Part shown: one piece after another, positions 19,901-27,331 of the stretch
Numbering within the stretch: the first letter of the stretch is position 1
Layout: the number at the start of each line of letters is the position of its first letter
DNA from: Streptomyces pristinaespiralis
Lineage (GTDB): Bacteria > Actinomycetota > Actinomycetes > Streptomycetales > Streptomycetaceae
DNA: 64,000 nt
Direction of reading: 5' to 3'
NCBI RefSeq assembly: GCF_001278075.1
Contig: NZ_CP011340.1
Span: 6,321,501 to 6,385,500 of the forward strand
Made by a program: the position numbers and the translations under genes
Notes under the pieces: generated by a model
Told to the model about the DNA's origin: nothing
Databases searched by the model: none
Seen by the model: only the letters and a program-made list of their open reading frames with translations

Positions 19901-20525
19901 GTACCTGCTCGCGCAGGAACGGGAGATGCTCGGCCTCTACGTCTCCGACCACCCGCTCTTCGGCATCGAGCACGTCCTGTCCGACAAGACGGACGCCGCC
20001 ATCTCCCAGCTCACCGGCGGGGAGCACGCGGACGGCGCGGTCGTCACCATCGGCGGCATCATCTCCGGCCTCCAGCGCAAGATGACCAAGCAGGGCAACG
20101 CGTGGGCGATCGCCACTGTGGAGGACCTGGCCGGGTCCATCGAGTGCATGTTCTTCCCCGCGACCTACCAGCTCGTCTCCACCCAGCTCGTCGAGGACAC
20201 CGTCGTGTTCGTCAAGGGCCGCCTCGACAAGCGCGAGGACATCCCGCGACTGGTCGCCATGGAGCTGATGGTCCCCGACCTGTCCTCGGCCGGCACCAAC
20301 GCGCCGGTGGTGGTGACGATTCCGACGGTCAAGGTCACACCGCCCATGGTCAGCCGCCTCGGTGAGATCCTCAGCCACCACAAGGGCAACACCGAGGTCC
20401 GGATCAAGCTCCAGGGCCCCCGCAAGACCACGGTCCTGCGGCTCGACCGGCACCGCGTCCAGCCCGACCCGGCCCTCTTCGGCGACCTCAAGGTGCTGCT
20501 CGGCCCGTCCTGTCTGGCCGGCTGA
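16986..20525 (+). CDS. dnaE: DNA polymerase III alpha subunit (replicative polymerase)
   Basis: 1,179 residues, the normal length for DnaE1. Domains in order: N-terminal PHP domain starting with HLHVHTQYSLLDG (residues ~6-280); the palm with GRGSAAGS (~375) and the catalytic PDVDIDFDERRR (~416); fingers with RPGPMGMNSH; a helix-hairpin-helix region; and a C-terminal OB-fold (VVTIGGIISGLQRKMTKQG). It synthesises chromosomal DNA with the beta clamp. The start is the GTG at 16986 after CGGAGG; the frame is open further upstream, but without homology. A perfect terminator follows the stop. Confidence 0.98.
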   Translation: MTKPPFTHLHVHTQYSLLDGAARLKDMFEACNEMGMTHIAMSDHGNLHGAYDFFHTAKKAGVTPIIGIEAYVAPESRRNKRKIQWGQPHQKRDDVSGSGGYTHKTIWAANATGLHNLFRLSSDAYAEGWLQKWPRMDKETISQWSQGLIASTGCPSGELQTRLRLGQFDEALKSASEYQDIFGKDRYFLELMDHGIEIERRVRDGLLEIGKKLGIPPLVTNDSHYTYAHEAAAHDALLCIQTGKNLSDPDRFRFDGTGYYLKSTDEMYAIDSSDAWQEGCRNTLLVAQQVDTEGMFEAKNLMPKFDIPEGHTEVTWFKEEVMRGMERRFPGGIPEDRQKQVEYEMDVIIQMGFPGYFLVVADFIMWAKNQGIAVGPGRGSAAGSIVAYAMGITDLDPIPHGLIFERFLNPERVSMPDVDIDFDERRRVEVIRYVTEKYGADKVAMIGTYGKIKAKNAIKDSARVLGYPYAMGDRLTKAMPADVLGKGIDLNGITDPSHPRYSEAGEIRAMYENEPDVKKVIDTAKGVEGLVRQMGVHAAGVIMSSETITEHVPVWVRHTDGVTITQWDYPQCESLGLLKMDFLGLRNLTIMDDAIKMVKSNKGIDLEMLSLPLDDPKTFELLQRGDTLGVFQFDGGPMRSLLRLMKPDNFEDISAVSALYRPGPMGMNSHTNYALRKNKQQEITPIHPELEEPLREVLDVTYGLIVYQEQVQKAAQIIAGYSLGEADILRRVMGKKKPDELAKNFVLFQKGAREKGYSDEAIQALWDVLVPFAGYAFNKAHSAAYGLVSYWTAYLKANHPAEYMAALLTSVKDDKDKSAVYLNECRRMGIKVLPPNVNESMSNFAAQGDDVILFGLTAVRNVGQNVVESIIKTRKAKGKYSSFPDFLDKVEAVVCNKRTIESLIKAGAFDEMGHTRKGLVAHHEPMIDNVVAVKRKEAEGQFDLFGGMGEEASDEPGFGLDVEFSDVEWDKSYLLAQEREMLGLYVSDHPLFGIEHVLSDKTDAAISQLTGGEHADGAVVTIGGIISGLQRKMTKQGNAWAIATVEDLAGSIECMFFPATYQLVSTQLVEDTVVFVKGRLDKREDIPRLVAMELMVPDLSSAGTNAPVVVTIPTVKVTPPMVSRLGEILSHHKGNTEVRIKLQGPRKTTVLRLDRHRVQPDPALFGDLKVLLGPSCLAG

Positions 20526-20539
20526 CAGGTCCCGCACGC

Positions 20540-20577
20540 AGAAGGGGCGCTCCCGTCGTCACGGGAGCGCCCCTTCT
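20540..20577. terminator. Terminator after dnaE
   Basis: A perfect 17-bp stem (20540-20556 with 20561-20577) with a CGTC tetraloop begins 14 bp after the dnaE stop. It also lies just beyond the stop of the convergent 57-residue gene (20605), so it can work in both directions. Confidence 0.9.
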
Positions 20578-20604
20578 GGCGTTGTGCGATCAGCTTCTGG
20601 TCAG

Positions 20605-20778
20605 TCAGTTGTGACCGAAGCGCTTCTGCCGGCCCTTGTGAGCCACGTCGGAAGGTGTGACCGCCTGCGCCCGCTGCTCGGCCTGGGCCTCCATCGAGGA
20701 GCTGCGCGCCTGCTGAGCGCCGCGCTCCGCGGGAGAAGCCTTGCTCTGAGTGCGTTCCTGCTTCTTGTTCTTGGCCAT
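20605..20778 (-). CDS. Conserved small basic/hydrophilic protein, 57 residues
   Basis: Begins MAKNKKQERTQSKASPAERG and ends HKGRQKRFGHN. It is rich in Lys, Arg, Gln and Ala, with no membrane segment or cysteine, and is probably partly disordered. The ATG at 20778 has a strong AGGAGG 6 bp upstream on the minus strand, and codon usage is typical, which is why I call it real despite its size. A small nucleic-acid- or ribosome-associated role would suit the composition, but nothing proves it. Confidence 0.75.
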   Translation of the reverse strand: MAKNKKQERTQSKASPAERGAQQARSSSMEAQAEQRAQAVTPSDVAHKGRQKRFGHN

Positions 20779-20994
20779 GGGATGCCTCCTGTGGGGGTTT
20801 AGGGGCCAGGGCCGCGACCAGACTCACATACCGGTAAAACCGCCGCATTTTGGATCATTGCGGTCCGTAGTCGCCCCCGGTGGGCGGGTGGGTGGGGTGA
20901 TCCGCCACGCCGATGATCGAGTTCCGGACGTCAACCCTCCCGTGGTCGGGCAGACTCGAGGGAAACCCGCAACAATCCCGGATCTCGAAGCACC

Positions 20995-22305
20995 ATGAGC
21001 TCCCGAAAGAGGGTGGAACGCGTGGACCGCTGCGTCGTCCTGGTGGACGCCGGCTATCTGCTGGGCGCCGCTGCCAGCCTTCTCGCCGGAGAGCCCGCAC
21101 GATCGCGGATCACCGTCGACCACGCGTCCCTCATCCAGGGCCTGCGCGAACTCGCGGAAGCCGACACCCAACGGCCCCTGCTGCGGATCTACTGGTTCGA
21201 CGGCGCCCCCGACCGCGTGCCGCAGCCCGAGCACCGGCGGCTGCGGGTGATGCCCCGGGTGACGGTCCGGCTGGGCGCCCTGACCCGCAGCGACGGGCGC
21301 TGGGCGCAGAAGGGTGTCGACGCGGCGATGCACGCGGAACTCACCGAACTGGCCAGGAACCGCGCCTGCTCCGACGTGGTCCTGGTGACCGGCGACGGGG
21401 ACCTGCTGCCCGGCCTGATGTCCGCGAAGGAACACGGCGTCGCCGTCCACCTCTGGGCCGTGCAGGCAGCGGACGGCGACTACAACCAGTCGGAGGACCT
21501 CGTCGCGGAGGCCGACGAGCGCCGGGTCCTCGACCGGGCCTGGATCACCCGGGCCGTACGGGCCAAGGAGCTCACCGGTATCTGCGCGCCGCCGCCCGTT
21601 CCCCGGCCCGAGATCGCGGCCATCCTCTCCGCGCCGCTGCCCGAGTCGGCGCTCGCCGCCGCCGCGGAGCGCGCCGAGGACGCCGTACGCAACGGCACCA
21701 GGACCGCACCCGCGGAGGACGGTACGCAGCCCGCCCCCGCCCCGGCCGGGCCCAAGGGCGGCGTGCCCACCCCCAAGGACCTCGCCGGGCTGCGCGCCCC
21801 CGGCCAGCCCTCCTCCCATCCGGCGCCCCACCCGCCGAACGCCACCCTGCGCTGGTCCTCCGACAAGGGCTGGATCGAACGGCCCGGCGGCGGAACGCTG
21901 GGCGAGCCCCCGGAGACCGCCTCGCTGCCCACCCTCGCCCAGCTCACCAGCGCCGAACAGCGCTGGGCCGACCGCGAGGAGGACATCACCACCGTCGGCG
22001 GAGATCCCTTCGAGGTCGGCCAGGTCTTCGCGCGGCGCTGGATGGAGCGGCTGCCGGAGAACGGCCACGTGCAGAAGCTGTCCACGCTCTACCCCCGCAT
22101 CCCGCACCGCATCGACGGTGAACTGCTGCGCTACGCAGCACGTTTCGGACTTCTCGCGCACAAGGACGACCAGATCGACGAGCACGACCGCTACGCGATC
22201 CGGGCCGGCTTCTGGCGGGAGATCGACGTACGGACGGCCGCCGATCACGGTCCGGCGGGTGAGCAGCCGGGGCCCGAGGGCATCCGGGGCGGACGGACCC
22301 CGTAG
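20995..22305 (+). CDS. NYN-domain (PIN-like) protein
   Basis: 436 residues. Residues ~10-170 form an NYN/LabA-type PIN-like nuclease domain: the first acidic residue is in VVLVDAGYLL and the last in DVVLVTGDGDLLPGL. A Pro/Ala-rich linker (~215-300) leads to a C-terminal domain (~320-420) containing WADREEDITTVGGDPFEVGQ-type sequence, found in this subfamily. NYN proteins are expected to be metal-dependent RNases; the target is unknown. The start is the ATG at 20995; the GTG at 21022, after GAGGGTGG, is a credible alternative. Confidence 0.88.
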   Translation: MSSRKRVERVDRCVVLVDAGYLLGAAASLLAGEPARSRITVDHASLIQGLRELAEADTQRPLLRIYWFDGAPDRVPQPEHRRLRVMPRVTVRLGALTRSDGRWAQKGVDAAMHAELTELARNRACSDVVLVTGDGDLLPGLMSAKEHGVAVHLWAVQAADGDYNQSEDLVAEADERRVLDRAWITRAVRAKELTGICAPPPVPRPEIAAILSAPLPESALAAAAERAEDAVRNGTRTAPAEDGTQPAPAPAGPKGGVPTPKDLAGLRAPGQPSSHPAPHPPNATLRWSSDKGWIERPGGGTLGEPPETASLPTLAQLTSAEQRWADREEDITTVGGDPFEVGQVFARRWMERLPENGHVQKLSTLYPRIPHRIDGELLRYAARFGLLAHKDDQIDEHDRYAIRAGFWREIDVRTAADHGPAGEQPGPEGIRGGRTP

Positions 22306-22316
22306 TCTCGTACCTC

Positions 22317-23300
22317 GTGAGTACGGTGTGCGTGGTGCGGGATCTGGTCAAGACGTACCCCGCCGCGCGCGGCAGACGGGGCACGCCCGGGACACCCGAG
22401 GTGCGTGCCAGCGACGGCGTCAGCCTCGAGGTGCGGCGCGGCGAGATCTTCGGGCTGCTCGGACCCAACGGTGCGGGCAAGTCGACCCTGGTGCGACAGC
22501 TCACCGGCCTGATGCGTCCCGACTCCGGCTCGGTCCACGTCCTCGGCCACGATCTCGTACGCCACCCGGAGCGCGCCGCCCGGCTCATCGGCTACCTCGG
22601 CCAGGAGTCCACCGCGCTCGACGAACTGACCGTCGCGCTCGCCGCTGAGACCACCGGGCGGCTGCGCGGACTGGCCGCACGCGAGGCGCGCGCGGAGCGG
22701 GACGCCGTGCTCGAGGAACTGGGCCTCACCGGCCTCGCCGACCGCCCGCTGAAGAAACTGTCCGGCGGACAGCGCAGACTCGCCTGCTTCGCGGCGACCC
22801 TGGTGGGCGAGCGGCCGGTCCTGGTGCTGGACGAACCCACCACCGGGATGGATCCCGTCGCACGGCGCGCCGTATGGGCGGCCGTCGACCGGCGCCGCGC
22901 GGACCACGGCGCGACGGTCCTCCTGGTCACCCACAACGTCATCGAGGCGGAGACCGTGCTCGACCGGGTCGCCGTCCTCGACCGCGGCCGGGTCATCGCC
23001 TGCGACAGCCCGTCCGGGCTGAAGGAACACGTCGCCGGCGAGGTACGGGTCGAGCTGGTGTGGCGCGAACGCGCACCGCTCGATGTGCCCGAGGTCGCCG
23101 CGCTGCGCGGCTCCGCCCAGGAATCGGGCCGGCGCTGGGTCCTGCGGCTCGCCCCCGAGGAGGCGCGGGCGGCGGTCGCCGCGGTGACCGGCGGCGCGGC
23201 CTTCGCGGCGCTCGACGACTTCACCCTGGCCACCCCGAGCCTGGAGGACGTGTACTTGGCACTCGGGGGGAACGCGACGAAGGGGCTGGTCAAGGCGTGA
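22317..23300 (+). CDS. ABC-2 type transporter, ATP-binding protein (DrrA-like)
   Basis: 327 residues. Walker A (GPNGAGKST), signature (LSGGQRRL) and Walker B (VLVLDEPTTGMDP) are complete, with an H-loop His in LLVTHN. A C-terminal extension (residues ~235-327), as in DrrA-type exporters, follows. It powers the permease encoded next, whose GTG overlaps its stop by 4 bp. The substrate is unknown; the family includes drug and lipid exporters. The GTG start at 22317 is 11 bp after the NYN gene. Confidence 0.94.
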   Translation: MSTVCVVRDLVKTYPAARGRRGTPGTPEVRASDGVSLEVRRGEIFGLLGPNGAGKSTLVRQLTGLMRPDSGSVHVLGHDLVRHPERAARLIGYLGQESTALDELTVALAAETTGRLRGLAAREARAERDAVLEELGLTGLADRPLKKLSGGQRRLACFAATLVGERPVLVLDEPTTGMDPVARRAVWAAVDRRRADHGATVLLVTHNVIEAETVLDRVAVLDRGRVIACDSPSGLKEHVAGEVRVELVWRERAPLDVPEVAALRGSAQESGRRWVLRLAPEEARAAVAAVTGGAAFAALDDFTLATPSLEDVYLALGGNATKGLVKA

Positions 23301-24124
23301 GCATCGTGTCCGCCAAATCCGACGCGGCGGTGTCCGTGCGCCGGACGCCGCCGGCGGAGGAGACGACCGCCGCGCCGCTCGCGCCGAAGGCGCGGCTGCT
23401 GCCGGCGCTGGCGGCCGTGTACCGGGCGCAGCTGTCCCGGGCGCGGGTCGCCCGCATCCCGCTGCTGTTCGTGGCGACGTTCCAGTCCGTCGGGATCATG
23501 GTCCTGATGCGGGGCGTCGTCGACGGCGGCGCGGAGGCGCGTGCCGTCGTCGCGGGCGCGAGCGTGCTGGTCGTCGCGTTCGTGGCGCTCAATCTGCTCG
23601 CCCAGTACTTCGGCCAGCTGCGTGCCGGCGGCGGCCTCGACCACTACGCGACCCTGCCGGTGCCGCCCGCGGCCGTGGTGCTCGGCGCGGCGGGCGCGTA
23701 CGCCTCCTTCACCGTGCCGGGGACGGTGGTGACGGCCGTCGCGGGAAGTGTGCTGTTCGGGCTGCCGCTGACGCACCTGTGGGTGCTCGCGGCGGTCATC
23801 CCGCTGTCGGGCGCGGCACTCGCCGGACTGGGCGCGGCCCTCGGCCTGCTGGCACCCCGCCAGGAAATGGCCACCCTGCTCGGTCAGCTGGGCATGTCGG
23901 CGGCGCTGCTGCTCGGCGTGCTGCCGGCCGACCGGCTGCCGGAACCGGTCTCCTACGCGCGTGATCTGCTGCCGTCCACCTACGGGGTCGAGGCGATGGC
24001 CCGGACCTTCGACGCCCACCCGGACTGGCCCGCCGTCGGCCTCGACCTCGCGGTCTGCGCGGCCGTCGGCGTCGTCTCACTGGCGGTCGCGACGTGGGCC
24101 TACCGGCGGGCAGCGGTCCGGTGA
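23297..24124 (+). CDS. ABC-2 type transporter, permease protein
   Basis: 275 residues with a cytoplasmic N-terminus (~45 residues) and about six membrane helices. The Arg-rich ALAAVYRAQLSRARVARIPL segment before the first helix is the usual coupling region of ABC-2 permeases. Its GTG lies inside the stop of the ATPase gene, so the two form one transporter unit. The direction of transport is expected to be export. Confidence 0.92.
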   Translation: MSIVSAKSDAAVSVRRTPPAEETTAAPLAPKARLLPALAAVYRAQLSRARVARIPLLFVATFQSVGIMVLMRGVVDGGAEARAVVAGASVLVVAFVALNLLAQYFGQLRAGGGLDHYATLPVPPAAVVLGAAGAYASFTVPGTVVTAVAGSVLFGLPLTHLWVLAAVIPLSGAALAGLGAALGLLAPRQEMATLLGQLGMSAALLLGVLPADRLPEPVSYARDLLPSTYGVEAMARTFDAHPDWPAVGLDLAVCAAVGVVSLAVATWAYRRAAVR

Positions 24125-24158
24125 GGCGTCACCCGGGCGGGCCTGGCACGATGGCGGG

Positions 24159-24833
24159 GTGACCGCACCTCTGACGCCGCCGCACCAGCCGCACGAGCCT
24201 TCCCGGGACGACAACGCCTGGCAGGCGCCGCCCACCGGACCGGGGCCGTCCTCGATGTACGCGTACGACACGGCCAAGGACGAGGCCGAGTCGGCCGCGG
24301 AACTGCGGAAGGACCTGCGGGACTCCGCGCTGGTCCTGGTGGCCGTCACGCTGCTGGGCGTCGCTCTGGGCTTCCTCTGGCTGTGGCTGGCCCCCCGGGT
24401 GCCGCTGGTCTCCACCGACGAGGCGGTCTTCCTCAAGGACACCGAGGGCGAGGAGGCGATCGGCGCGGACGGCACGTTCCTGCTGCTGGGCGTCGGTCTC
24501 GGAGTGCTGACCGCACTGGCCGTCTTCCTCTTCCGCAGGCGCGGCGGCATCGCCCTGGTGGTGGCCCTGGCGGTCGGCTCCGTGCTCGGCTCCCTGCTGG
24601 GCTGGGGCATCGGCGTGTGGTTCGGCCCGTCGCGGGACGTGGTGGAGCACGCGCGCCAGGTCGGCGAGGGGGTCACCTTCGACGCGTACCTGGACCTGCG
24701 GGCGAAGGGAGCGCTGCTGGCGTGGCCGGTGGCGGCGATGCTGGTGCATCTGGGGCTGACGGCGCTGTTCGGGCCGAGGGATCCCGAGCCGGACCAGCAC
24801 TGGCCGGGTGACCCGGCCGCGCCGACGCAGTGA
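24159..24833 (+). CDS. DUF2567 membrane protein
   Basis: 224 residues: a Pro-rich cytoplasmic N-terminus (~55 residues), a membrane helix near 60-80, two close helices near 110-155 and a fourth near 185-205. It matches the actinobacterial DUF2567 family in layout. No function is known. The GTG start at 24159 is 34 bp after the permease gene, so it may belong to the same transcript. It converges on ybaK. Confidence 0.82.
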   Translation: MTAPLTPPHQPHEPSRDDNAWQAPPTGPGPSSMYAYDTAKDEAESAAELRKDLRDSALVLVAVTLLGVALGFLWLWLAPRVPLVSTDEAVFLKDTEGEEAIGADGTFLLLGVGLGVLTALAVFLFRRRGGIALVVALAVGSVLGSLLGWGIGVWFGPSRDVVEHARQVGEGVTFDAYLDLRAKGALLAWPVAAMLVHLGLTALFGPRDPEPDQHWPGDPAAPTQ

Positions 24834-24886
24834 CGTTTCGCTCGTAGCGCGCCGCCACGTCCGGCGGGCCCCCGGGTCCCGCAGGA

Positions 24887-25399
24887 CTACGCGCGGCCGA
24901 TCGGGGCCAGGGTCGCCGAGGTCAGGGTGGCCAGATCCGTCGGGGACAGTTCGACCTCCAGCCCGCGGCGCCCCGCCGACACGCAGATCGTCTCGTGCGC
25001 CGCCGCCGACGAGTCCAGCACCGTCGGCAGCCGCTTGCGCTGCCCCAGGGGAGAGATGCCGCCCCGGACGTAACCCGTCGTGCGTTCCGCCGCCGCCGGG
25101 TCCGCCATCGTCGCCCGCTTGCCGCCGACGGCCGATGCCAGCGCCTTCAGGTCGAGCTGGCCCGCGACCGGGACGACCGCCACCGTCAGCGCGCCGTCGA
25201 CGTCCGCGACCAGGGTCTTGAACACCCGCTCGGGAGAGACGCCCAGAGCCTCCGCGGCCTCCTCGCCGTACGAGGGCGATGCCGGGTCGTGGTCATAGGC
25301 GTGCAGGGTGAACGGGGTGCCCGCCGATGTGAGGGCCACCGTCGCCGGCGTACCGCCCGACTGCTGCTTCTTCGTCTTCTTCGTCGCGTTCTTCGCCAA
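24887..25399 (-). CDS. ybaK: Cys-tRNA(Pro) deacylase, YbaK/EbsC family
   Basis: 170 residues spanning a YbaK/EbsC domain: VFKTLVADVDG, the conserved lysine region DLKALASAVGGKRA and GYVRGGISPLGQRK. The family hydrolyses Cys mischarged on tRNA(Pro). A basic N-terminus (AKNATKKTKKQQ) precedes it. The start is TTG at 25399-25397, the only in-frame start near a GAGGA sequence. It begins 16 bp after the stop of the LON-domain gene, suggesting a small operon. Confidence 0.93.
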   Translation of the reverse strand: MAKNATKKTKKQQSGGTPATVALTSAGTPFTLHAYDHDPASPSYGEEAAEALGVSPERVFKTLVADVDGALTVAVVPVAGQLDLKALASAVGGKRATMADPAAAERTTGYVRGGISPLGQRKRLPTVLDSSAAAHETICVSAGRRGLEVELSPTDLATLTSATLAPIGRA

Positions 25400-25415
25400 G
25401 GCAGGGATCCTCGCG

Positions 25416-26156
25416 TCAGTTGGGGCTGGTGGGCCGCCACGTCAGATCGACGGCCGGCAGCGACGGCAGGTGCCGCAGCATCGCCGTCTCCGCCCGCAGC
25501 AGTGTCAGTTCCTCGCGCAGCCGGGTCGCCGTGTCCGGCGCCTGGAGCAGCCGCTGCTTCGCAGGGGTGTCCAGCACCGCCGCCGCGGCGACGAGGTAGG
25601 AGACGACCAACGGCTCGTCGGGCAGTTCCGCACCGGTCGACAGCGAACGCTCGCGCGCGCCGGCCAGCCGCTTCTGGTAGCTGCGGAACGCCCGCAGCAC
25701 GCCTTCCGCGAGGGTGGCGGCGCCGTCGCCCTGCTCCTCCGGGATCTCTTCGAGCTCCGCGGTGAGGAACGGCCCGCTCGCGTCGACCGACAGCAGTTTG
25801 ACGCGGGTCGTGCCGGTGGCGAGCACTTCGAAGCTGCCGTCCCCGCGTTCGCGGACGGTCGCCGCGTCGGCGATGCAGCCCACCCGGTGGAAGGCCTGGA
25901 TCGGGTCAGGGCCGAAGCCGGCGGCGGGGCCGCGTTCCACGACCGTGGTCGGGTCGGGCATCCCGGGGGAGGCCGGTGCGACCTCGCGGCCGTCGCGGAT
26001 GGCGACCACGGCGAAGCGCCGGGGCTCCTCCTCGTCCGTCTTCAGCAGCTCGCGCATCATGGCGCGATAACGCTCCTCGAAAATGTTCAGTGGCAGCACA
26101 AGGCCCGGGAACAGAACCGAGTTCAGCGGGAAGAGCGGCAGGCGAGCGGTGGTCAC
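25416..26156 (-). CDS. LON peptidase substrate-binding-domain protein
   Basis: 246 residues. The N-terminus LPLFPLNSVLFPGLVLPLNI is the hallmark of the LON substrate-binding (PUA-like) domain. There is no AAA+ ATPase or Ser-Lys protease part, so this is the stand-alone type. A helical C-terminal segment (residues ~140-240) completes it. The role is unknown; an adaptor or protein-binding function is possible. GTG start at 26156. Confidence 0.92.
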   Translation of the reverse strand: MTTARLPLFPLNSVLFPGLVLPLNIFEERYRAMMRELLKTDEEEPRRFAVVAIRDGREVAPASPGMPDPTTVVERGPAAGFGPDPIQAFHRVGCIADAATVRERGDGSFEVLATGTTRVKLLSVDASGPFLTAELEEIPEEQGDGAATLAEGVLRAFRSYQKRLAGARERSLSTGAELPDEPLVVSYLVAAAAVLDTPAKQRLLQAPDTATRLREELTLLRAETAMLRHLPSLPAVDLTWRPTSPN

Positions 26157-26199
26157 AGCGGTCAAGAGTAATGGTCGAGCAGGCGGACCCGTCCTCCCC

Positions 26200-27228
26200 C
26201 TACGACCTGGCGGCCGCGGGAGGTGCCCCCAGTCGTCCACGCAGCGGCGTCGCCGACGCGACCTCGATCCGTACGTCGTCCCTGGCCCGGAGGAACCGGC
26301 CGAGCGGATCCTCGGTCACCGACGACCACGGAAACGACGTCGCGTGAGGGCCGATCAGCCGGAACTGGTTCAGCGCCTCCGCCCAGCGTCCCCGTGCCAC
26401 CAGCACATAGGCGAGCAGGTTGCGCACCTCGGCCGGCCAGGGGTCGCCGGGCCCGTATCCGTGGGACAGCGCGATGGCGAGGTCCGCGGCCGCGTCGATC
26501 CGGTCGTCCTGCACCGATGTCCTGGTCTCCCCGCCGAGCAGCTGGGCGAAGGCCGCCCGTACCGGCAGGGCCTGCACCAGAGAGCCGGGGAGCGCGTCGG
26601 CGGCGGCCTGCTCCGCGAAGTCGAAGCACTCGCGGTGCGAGCCGTACCACTGGGCGGACAGGTATTTGAGCGCCGCCACATGGCAGCCGTAGTGGTGCGA
26701 GGAGCGGCGGACAGCCTGCTCCCACAGCGTTTCGAAGGCCGTGTGCGTGGCGTGCGTGCCGCGCGCGTGGTCGAGGGCGATCCGCCAGGGCACGGGGTCG
26801 CCGGGACCGGCCTCCGCCGCGGCGGCGATCAGCGGGGCCACCTCGCGGAGCTGTTCCGCGCGGGCCGGCGACTCCCAGGCCCTGCGGACCGCGAGCTCGG
26901 CCTTGACCACGAGGGCGTCGGCGTCGCGCGGGGTCGCGCGCAGCCAGTCGCCGAGCCATTCGTCCCGGTTCCGGGCGAACGCCGCGAGCCTGACGACGTA
27001 CCGGTCGCGGTTCTCCCATTCGGCTGATTCCCGTGTGGTCGCCAGGAGCTTCGCGGCCGGTTCGTACTCTCCGACCGCAGCCGCGACCAACGCCGGACCG
27101 AGCCGGTCGTCGGGGGCGTCGAGCAGTACCGCCTCGTCGGGGGCGAGGCAGTCGGTGAGCCGTGGCGTATGACGGATCATGCGCGCGGTACGGATCAGGG
27201 CGCGGATCAGTGACATGGTGCGGACCAT
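26200..27228 (-). CDS. Uncharacterised helical-repeat-like protein
   Basis: 342 residues, mostly alpha-helical, Ala/Arg/Leu-rich with regularly spaced Trp and Tyr (WENRDRYVVRLAAFARN, ALDHARGTHATHTAFE, ALKYLSAQWYGS). This resembles a TPR-like solenoid, but no diagnostic motif is present. No signal peptide or membrane helix. Starts at 27228 and 27216 (MSLIRALIRTARM) are both possible and neither has a clear ribosome-binding site. It ends 43 bp before the LON-domain gene on the same strand. I do not recognise a function. Confidence 0.7.
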   Translation of the reverse strand: MVRTMSLIRALIRTARMIRHTPRLTDCLAPDEAVLLDAPDDRLGPALVAAAVGEYEPAAKLLATTRESAEWENRDRYVVRLAAFARNRDEWLGDWLRATPRDADALVVKAELAVRRAWESPARAEQLREVAPLIAAAAEAGPGDPVPWRIALDHARGTHATHTAFETLWEQAVRRSSHHYGCHVAALKYLSAQWYGSHRECFDFAEQAAADALPGSLVQALPVRAAFAQLLGGETRTSVQDDRIDAAADLAIALSHGYGPGDPWPAEVRNLLAYVLVARGRWAEALNQFRLIGPHATSFPWSSVTEDPLGRFLRARDDVRIEVASATPLRGRLGAPPAAARS

Positions 27229-27331
27229 TGAAAACGCGCAGGTGAACGCCGCGCCAGAGGGCAGCTGTGAAGCTTTGGTGGCAACGGAATGGTTGTCCGG
27301 GCCGAAGTCAAGAGACGGTAAAGAAAGCGAC

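Noticed and set aside
16149..20537. 1,462-codon minus-strand open frame opposite dnaE and part of the DUF2252 gene
   Set aside because: Antisense shadow of high-GC coding sequence; the codon bias belongs to the genes on the other frames.
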